From NCBI GenBank assembly GCA_033558025.1, contig JAUCEF010000011.1:3286001-3350000 (forward strand): a DNA stretch of 64,000 nucleotides, read 5' to 3'. The position numbers were made by a program, and so were the translations under genes. Shown in pieces: positions 63,992 to 64,000 of this stretch. This stretch comes from Phytophthora sp. 'mugwort' (taxonomy: Eukaryota; Oomycota; Peronosporomycetes; Peronosporales; Peronosporaceae). The stretch's first letter is position 1. Each line of letters opens with the position of its first letter. The notes under the pieces were generated by a model. That model did not search any database and was not told the origin of the DNA. It saw only the letters and a list, made by a program, of their open reading frames with translations.

Positions 63992-64000
63992 TGTGGACGG

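Noticed and set aside
1..64000. tRNA or rRNA genes
   Set aside because: No cloverleaf or conserved rRNA segment was noticed by eye; a covariance-model search would be needed to exclude them.

Overview
The window looks like nuclear DNA of an oomycete, most likely Phytophthora or a close relative. Three gene starts carry the oomycete Inr/FPR core promoter (GCTCATTYYNCAWTTT type). Introns are few and short (65-128 nt) with canonical GT..AG ends. The mobile elements (Crypton, pogo/Tigger, chromodomain Gypsy, MULE, OTU-containing LINE) form a typical Phytophthora set. All calls come from reading the sequence and from family knowledge; no database search was run.

Layout. 1-2.1 kb: decayed Crypton split by a solo LTR. 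3.6-20.2 kb: gene-rich block with a signal-peptide/FN3/TM/FYVE-like protein, two DEP-PH-glutathione peroxidase (GPx) fusions (one with a destroyed active site), a mitochondrial carrier, a transmembrane TKL kinase, a heat shock factor and a small zinc-ribbon protein. 20.2-34.9 kb: transposon graveyard (hAT, piggyBac split by a second solo LTR, MULE, a TA-flanked MITE abutting a pogo-like element, a second pogo-like element). 35.1-38.9 kb: three decayed host genes in a row (serine carboxypeptidase, short-chain dehydrogenase, aspartic protease). 38.9-57.1 kb: nested and rearranged elements: a Gypsy retrotransposon cut in two by an inversion of about 6.5 kb, a pogo-like element inside another DDE transposase, and a long LINE with its own inverted middle segment. 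57.9-64 kb: gene-rich again, with two more PH-GPx proteins facing each other tail to tail, a Rab-like GTPase and a C2-like protein.

Theme. Four members of one unusual family, a GPx domain preceded by a PH domain and usually a DEP domain, lie on both sides of a transposon island of about 37 kb. The members differ in informative ways: one has an acidic insert splitting its DEP domain, one is a predicted pseudoenzyme, one has lost DEP, and one is complete. This lipid-binding/peroxidase fusion family is the best candidate here for under-described biology. The transposon part is valuable for its readable insertion order: several target-site duplications and insertion junctions can be verified to the base.
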